DNA from: Euryarchaeota archaeon UBA549
Lineage (GTDB): Archaea; Thermoplasmatota; Poseidoniia; Poseidoniales; Poseidoniaceae
Direction of reading: 5' to 3'
NCBI GenBank assembly: GCA_002495645.1
Contig: DAGF01000030.1
Location: 1-19,032 of the forward strand
Length of the DNA stretch: 19,032 nucleotides
In this document: piece after piece, positions 16,204 to 19,032 of the stretch
How the letters are laid out: every line of letters begins with the position of its first letter
Numbering within the stretch: the stretch's first letter is position 1
The notes under the pieces: generated by a model
Told to the model about the DNA's origin: nothing
Databases searched by the model: none
The model's input: the letters and a program-made list of their open reading frames with translations, nothing else
Program-made: the position numbers and the translations under genes

Positions 16204-16212
16204 TTACATTAT
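16204..16212 (+). promoter_or_regulatory. Possible TATA box for the dut-lipB operon
   Basis: TTACATTAT is centred about 30 bp before an in-frame GTG (16238) and 42 bp before the preferred ATG (16250) of dut. A stronger AT-rich candidate, TTATATTTT, lies farther upstream at 16127-16135. Either could be used. Confidence 0.3.
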
Positions 16213-16249
16213 CCCAACAGTCAAAAAGGGATGTTTGGTGAGTTCGGAT

Positions 16250-16702
16250 ATGGACCGAATTTCCCTCGAGATTCCGTTCGCCCGACTCGACGATCGCGCC
16301 ATCCTGCCAACCCAAGGTTCTGCGCAGGCGGCAGGCTGGGATTTGTACGCCATTGAAGACACGGTGGTGCCCAAAAACTCGTCCGTTCTCATCCCCACCG
16401 GATGGGCGGCTGCTATTCCTGAAGGATGGGAGGGTCAGATTCGTTGTCGCTCTTCACTTGGCAAAAAGGGCATGATCATGCCCAACGGACTGGGCACCAT
16501 CGATTCGGACTACCGTGGCGAACTCAAGGTCTTGGCCACGTGGATTGGAGAAGGGGACTCGTTCACCGTTGCAGCCGGCGAACGCATCGCTCAACTCCTT
16601 TTTGCCCCCGTCCCCTTGGTGACCCTCGTGGAGACCACGATGGACAACCTCGACCGGACCGAACGGGGTTCGGGTGGATTTGGCTCCTCTGGAAAGTTTT
16701 GA
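16250..16702 (+). CDS. dut: dUTP diphosphatase (dUTPase)
   Basis: This enzyme hydrolyses dUTP to dUMP and pyrophosphate, keeping uracil out of DNA and feeding dTMP synthesis. The product is 150 residues from ATG 16250, the usual trimeric dUTPase size. All five motifs are visible: AAGWDLYAIED (I), RSSLGKKG (II), GTIDSDYRGELKV (III, with the catalytic Asp and the Tyr that excludes ribose), GERIAQLL (IV) and RGSGGFGSSG (V, the mobile C-terminal arm). GGTGAG lies about 8 bases upstream of the ATG. A GTG four codons earlier (16238) is an alternative start. The lipB gene begins 12 bases after the stop, so the two are probably cotranscribed. Confidence 0.95.
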   Translation: MDRISLEIPFARLDDRAILPTQGSAQAAGWDLYAIEDTVVPKNSSVLIPTGWAAAIPEGWEGQIRCRSSLGKKGMIMPNGLGTIDSDYRGELKVLATWIGEGDSFTVAAGERIAQLLFAPVPLVTLVETTMDNLDRTERGSGGFGSSGKF

Positions 16703-16714
16703 GGCGGTGGCACG

Positions 16715-17329
16715 GTGTTGGATGTCCAAGAACTCGGGGTTGTACCCTATGAGGAAGCGCAGGCGCTGATGAAGGACCTCCAACAACAACGCATCGAAGG
16801 GGTCATCCCTGACACCCTGCTTCTTCTCTCGCACCCCGAGGTTGTTACCGTTGGCCCTCGCGCCCGCAACGACGGCGTCGCCCCGCCCTCCGATTACGAA
16901 ACCGTACCGGTTGACCGTGGCGGTGGCCTGACATGGCACGGACCGGGTCAAGTCGTGGGCTACCCGATTTTCAAATGGGGCGAGCGCGATGGAGAAACCT
17001 CGGTGGCCGACATCATCCACATCATCGAGGGTTGGCTGATTGAGACGTTGGCGACGTTCGACGTGAAGGGGGAGCGGGACGACCGCATGCAGGGTGTTTG
17101 GGTCGACGGCCGCAAAGTCTGCAGCATCGGCCTCTCGTTTCTTCGCTGGGTTTCACGCCACGGGTTCTCTGTCAACCTCAACACGCCCGCAGGCCGGGTG
17201 GAAGGCGTGGCCGGGTGCGGCCTGGTTGCCGATACGACGACCTCGCTGACCAATCTTGGGTACGACGTCACTCCCGAAGCCTTTGTTCAAGCGCTCCTGC
17301 CCGTTGTGCGCTTGACCCTCGAGGAGTAA
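16715..17329 (+). CDS. lipB: Lipoyl(octanoyl) transferase
   Basis: LipB moves octanoate from acyl carrier protein, or another carrier, to the lysine of a lipoyl domain, the step before LipA. The 204-residue product has the family signatures LLLLSHPEVVTVG and RGGGLTWHGPGQ (68-79). The catalytic Lys is K134 in GRKVCSIG, and the nucleophilic Cys is C168 in VAGCGL. A Lys/Cys dyad separates LipB from the ATP-dependent LplA ligases, which lack this Cys. The start is GTG at 16715 with GGCGGTGG upstream. It lies about 11 kb from lipA. Whether octanoyl-ACP is the donor is uncertain, because fatty acid synthesis is poorly defined in archaea. Confidence 0.93.
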   Translation: MLDVQELGVVPYEEAQALMKDLQQQRIEGVIPDTLLLLSHPEVVTVGPRARNDGVAPPSDYETVPVDRGGGLTWHGPGQVVGYPIFKWGERDGETSVADIIHIIEGWLIETLATFDVKGERDDRMQGVWVDGRKVCSIGLSFLRWVSRHGFSVNLNTPAGRVEGVAGCGLVADTTTSLTNLGYDVTPEAFVQALLPVVRLTLEE

Positions 17330-17368
17330 TCGAAAAACAACAAATGTTGGCATGATGGCCGTGCGCAC

Positions 17369-17376
17369 CTAAATAG
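17369..17376 (+). promoter_or_regulatory. TATA box for the zinc-ribbon membrane protein gene
   Basis: CTAAATAG is centred about 25 bp before the ATG at 17397, which fits a leaderless archaeal transcript. No purine-rich ribosome site precedes that ATG. The palindrome GTGCGCAC lies immediately upstream at 17361-17368. Confidence 0.4.
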
Positions 17377-17396
17377 TGCGTTGAGAGTAGAAATTC

Positions 17397-18155
17397 ATGG
17401 CCCGAGTTGTCATTGAGTGTTCTCAATGCGGGCAAAAATTGAGCGTCCCTCAAAAAACGGGGGAATTGGATTGCCCAAAGTGCGGAAACACCATCGCGCT
17501 GAAGTTTGAGCCAAGGGTGGTCTACACGCCTCCCTGGTTCAACAAAACACTCGGGTTCATCCTCATCTTTTTGGCCTTCTGGCTTTGGGCCAATAACCTC
17601 CCATGGCTACAAACTAACTTGCCAACACTTCCTTTCGACATTTCAGATTTTATTGAAGGGCTTGCAAACTTCTTGTGTTTTGCTGGGGTCATGGTCATTG
17701 CACTTGCAGACCTTGTGCAGAACCGTGGTCGTCTTTTTGGCGAACAGGCTTACCTTACTCCAGCCATCGAGGGGCACGAACACGCCGACGGTCCCGAACA
17801 CACCGAAGCAGAGAAGGCGCAAGTTGTGCCGATCATCGCACCAAAATTAGGTCGTAATTTCTACATCGCCCTCTTGGCTCCATTGTTGATGTTGCCTGTT
17901 TCGATTTCCATCCCAGAAGCGTTCAACTTGTGTGCGACTGAGTGGTTCGTAACCTGCAATGAAATTGGTAAAGGAGGAATGTCGCTCATCATGTTCTTGC
18001 CGTTTGGAGTTTCGTTGATGATCATGGCCATTGGGTCCAAACCCTCGAACAAAAACAGCAACGAAATCCTCCTCGGTGCCAGAATTTCAGGTGTCATCAC
18101 CTTCGTATTCTTTTTCATATTCATGTTTGCGATATATACTGTCTCGCCTGTTTAG
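17397..18155 (+). CDS. Zinc-ribbon membrane protein of unknown function
   Basis: I do not recognise this 252-residue protein beyond its architecture. An N-terminal zinc ribbon uses C8, C11, C26 and C29 (CSQCG and CPKCG) and should lie in the cytoplasm. About five membrane helices follow, near 51-68, 85-106, 155-174, 193-213 and 229-249. A charged His/Glu-rich loop (about 124-141) separates helices two and three. Two Cys, C179 and C187, lie in the loop between helices three and four, which could be external. The gene is AT-richer and less biased at third positions than its neighbours. It starts at ATG 17397 and probably has its own leaderless promoter. Its stop is 11 bp from the convergent thioesterase stop. 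Confidence 0.75.
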   Translation: MARVVIECSQCGQKLSVPQKTGELDCPKCGNTIALKFEPRVVYTPPWFNKTLGFILIFLAFWLWANNLPWLQTNLPTLPFDISDFIEGLANFLCFAGVMVIALADLVQNRGRLFGEQAYLTPAIEGHEHADGPEHTEAEKAQVVPIIAPKLGRNFYIALLAPLLMLPVSISIPEAFNLCATEWFVTCNEIGKGGMSLIMFLPFGVSLMIMAIGSKPSNKNSNEILLGARISGVITFVFFFIFMFAIYTVSPV

Positions 18156-18166
18156 GCCAACACAAC

Positions 18167-18583
18167 TCAATCCTTTGAAAGCGAGGGCGGCCGACTCGAC
18201 CAAATCGCCCAGGTCCCCGTCGCACTCGCCACAAGCCGCTCGCCCACCTTGACTTCGCCCGCCAAATGAGCCACGTTCTTTCCACGTCGTACAACGCGCC
18301 CTTCCGCCACCAGGCGTTCACCGGGTCGGGCGGCCGCAAGAAAACTGGTGGAAAGCTGGGCGGTCGCGCACCATTCTTCCACCTTCAGGGACGCCACGAG
18401 GGCACTGCCCAACGCCGAATCGAGCAACATCATGTGAATCCCGCCGTGGGCCACGCCACCCTTGTTGAGGTGGTCTTCGGTCAGCGTGAGTTCCAATCGT
18501 GAAGCCCCCGGGGTCCACAGCGTGCGCTCCACGCCCAGTTCGGCCATGTAGCCAATCGGTTCAGGCGGTGAAGACAGCGTCAC
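18167..18583 (-). CDS. PaaI-family hotdog-fold acyl-CoA thioesterase
   Basis: This is a 138-residue single hotdog domain, the normal length for the family. N40 and the GVAHGGIHMMLLDSA segment (43-57) form the active-site helix, with HGG at 46-48 and D55 as the likely catalytic acid. GRVVRRGKNVAHLAGEV and LVASATGTW are typical of the PaaI/YbgC-like beta-sheet. It probably hydrolyses an acyl- or aryl-acyl-CoA; the exact substrate is unknown. The start is a GTG at 18583 whose GTGA overlaps the stop of the upstream YjbQ-like gene by 4 bases, so translation is probably coupled. Confidence 0.87.
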   Translation of the reverse strand: MTLSSPPEPIGYMAELGVERTLWTPGASRLELTLTEDHLNKGGVAHGGIHMMLLDSALGSALVASLKVEEWCATAQLSTSFLAAARPGERLVAEGRVVRRGKNVAHLAGEVKVGERLVASATGTWAIWSSRPPSLSKD

Positions 18584-19011
18584 TGGCTCATCACCCCGAC
18601 GACTTTCACCAGAATGCGTTTGTTGCGCTGGCCGTCAAATTCTGCATAGTGAATCTGCTCCCACGTCCCGAGATGCAAGCGCCCGTCTCGCACCGGCATC
18701 GTGACCTGCTGGCCCAGCAATTGCCGCTTGAGGTGTGCATCCCCGTTGTCCTCCCCCGTGCGGTGGTGGTGGTATTCCTCTCCCTGCCGACCGTCGCTGC
18801 CGTAGAAGGGTGCCAGTTTCTCCAGCCACGTCATGATGTCGTGGTGCAAACCGTACTCCAAGTCGTTGACATAACACGAGGCGGTGATGTGCATCGGGTT
18901 CACCAAGACAAGGCCGTCAGCAATCCCACTTTCAGCCACGACCCGCTCGACGTCTCGGGTGATGCAGACGATTTCGTAGCGCTTCTCGGTGTTGATGTGC
19001 AGTTCTTCCAC
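18580..19011 (-). CDS. YjbQ / UPF0047 family protein (possibly 5'-partial at window edge)
   Basis: This family is known from its highly conserved core, and some members have weak thiamine-phosphate-synthase activity; the true role is unsettled. Conserved residues visible here are NPMHITASCYVND (38-50, with H41), a His cluster (81-83), GEDNGDAHLK (86-95) and GTWEQIHYAEFDG (115-127). The GTG at 19011 gives 143 residues. The same frame stays open for seven more codons to the window edge, and no ribosome site precedes the GTG. Related proteins have a few residues more at the N-terminus, so the true start may lie outside. The stop overlaps the thioesterase GTG. Confidence 0.85.
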   Translation of the reverse strand: MEELHINTEKRYEIVCITRDVERVVAESGIADGLVLVNPMHITASCYVNDLEYGLHHDIMTWLEKLAPFYGSDGRQGEEYHHHRTGEDNGDAHLKRQLLGQQVTMPVRDGRLHLGTWEQIHYAEFDGQRNKRILVKVVGVMSQ

Positions 19012-19032
19012 GTAGGTGGCGGCGGTTCCGGT

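Larger units (their letters stand above)
15962..16249. promoter_or_regulatory. Divergent nrdB/dut promoter region
   Basis: This 288-bp gap is the longest non-coding stretch in the window. It is AT-richer than its flanks. It holds the nrdB TATA box, two TATA-like sites facing dut, and TTTGCAG at three places: 15979-15985, 16090-16096 and 16106-16112. A related GCAGAC occurs at 16081-16086. The repeats could be sites for a regulator shared by nrdB and dut, or chance. The plus-strand frame that extends dut upstream through this region does not look coding. Confidence 0.5.

Noticed and set aside
16091..16249. N-terminal extension of dut by 53 residues
   Set aside because: dUTPases start close to motif I; the extension is unlike any domain and covers AT-rich promoter sequence. 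The ATG at 16250 has a GGTGAG site.
1..19032. CRISPR array, insertion sequence, prophage, toxin-antitoxin or defence island
   Set aside because: No spaced direct repeats, transposase, integrase, att-like repeats at the tRNA, or defence-type motifs were found on either strand; almost all of the window is accounted for by housekeeping-type genes.

Overview
This window reads as a stretch of archaeal core genome. The best guess is a marine Thermoplasmatota lineage such as Marine Group II (Candidatus Poseidoniales). That assignment is an inference from the gene mix: a large secreted protein with a C-terminal membrane anchor and an acidic tail, a eukaryote-like class Ia ribonucleotide reductase, a bacterial-type branched-chain 2-oxoacid dehydrogenase operon, zinc-ribbon membrane protein, and a mixture of GAGGTG-type ribosome binding sites and TATA boxes placed for leaderless transcripts. 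No mobile element, CRISPR array, phage gene or rRNA was seen.

Layout, left to right. Positions 1-186 are the window edge, with ambiguous short frames. On the minus strand follow a large secreted, membrane-anchored protein (187-3156), tRNA-Leu(UAA) (3247-3333) and a pteridine-reductase-like SDR (3376-4134). On the plus strand is a tight five-gene operon (4241-10264): lipoyl synthase lipA, then E1-alpha, E1-beta, E2 and E3 of a branched-chain 2-oxoacid dehydrogenase. Convergent to it, on the minus strand, are a lipoprotein esterase (10291-11247), an AI-2E-family membrane protein (11322-12383), and nrdA (12472-14865) preceded by nrdB (14927-15961). A divergent promoter region (15962-16249) separates nrdB from the plus-strand pair dut (16250-16702) and lipB (16715-17329). 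A zinc-ribbon membrane protein (17397-18155) comes next. The window ends with a minus-strand pair that overlaps by 4 bp: a PaaI-like hotdog thioesterase and a YjbQ/UPF0047 protein.

Functional links. LipB transfers octanoate to the lipoyl domain and LipA inserts two sulfurs. The product is the lipoyl-lysine on which E2 depends, so the window holds a self-contained pathway from lipoyl assembly to the working complex. NrdAB supplies deoxynucleotides and Dut removes dUTP, and these genes share one divergent promoter region.

I did not find a convincing undescribed system. The most interesting items are the archaeal LipA/LipB plus dehydrogenase set, the strikingly eukaryote-like RNR, a compact potential three-way-junction structure between tRNA-Leu and the surface-protein gene, and the unexplained acidic tail of the surface protein. 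No gene-free stretch exceeds 300 bases; the longest is the 288-base nrdB/dut region.
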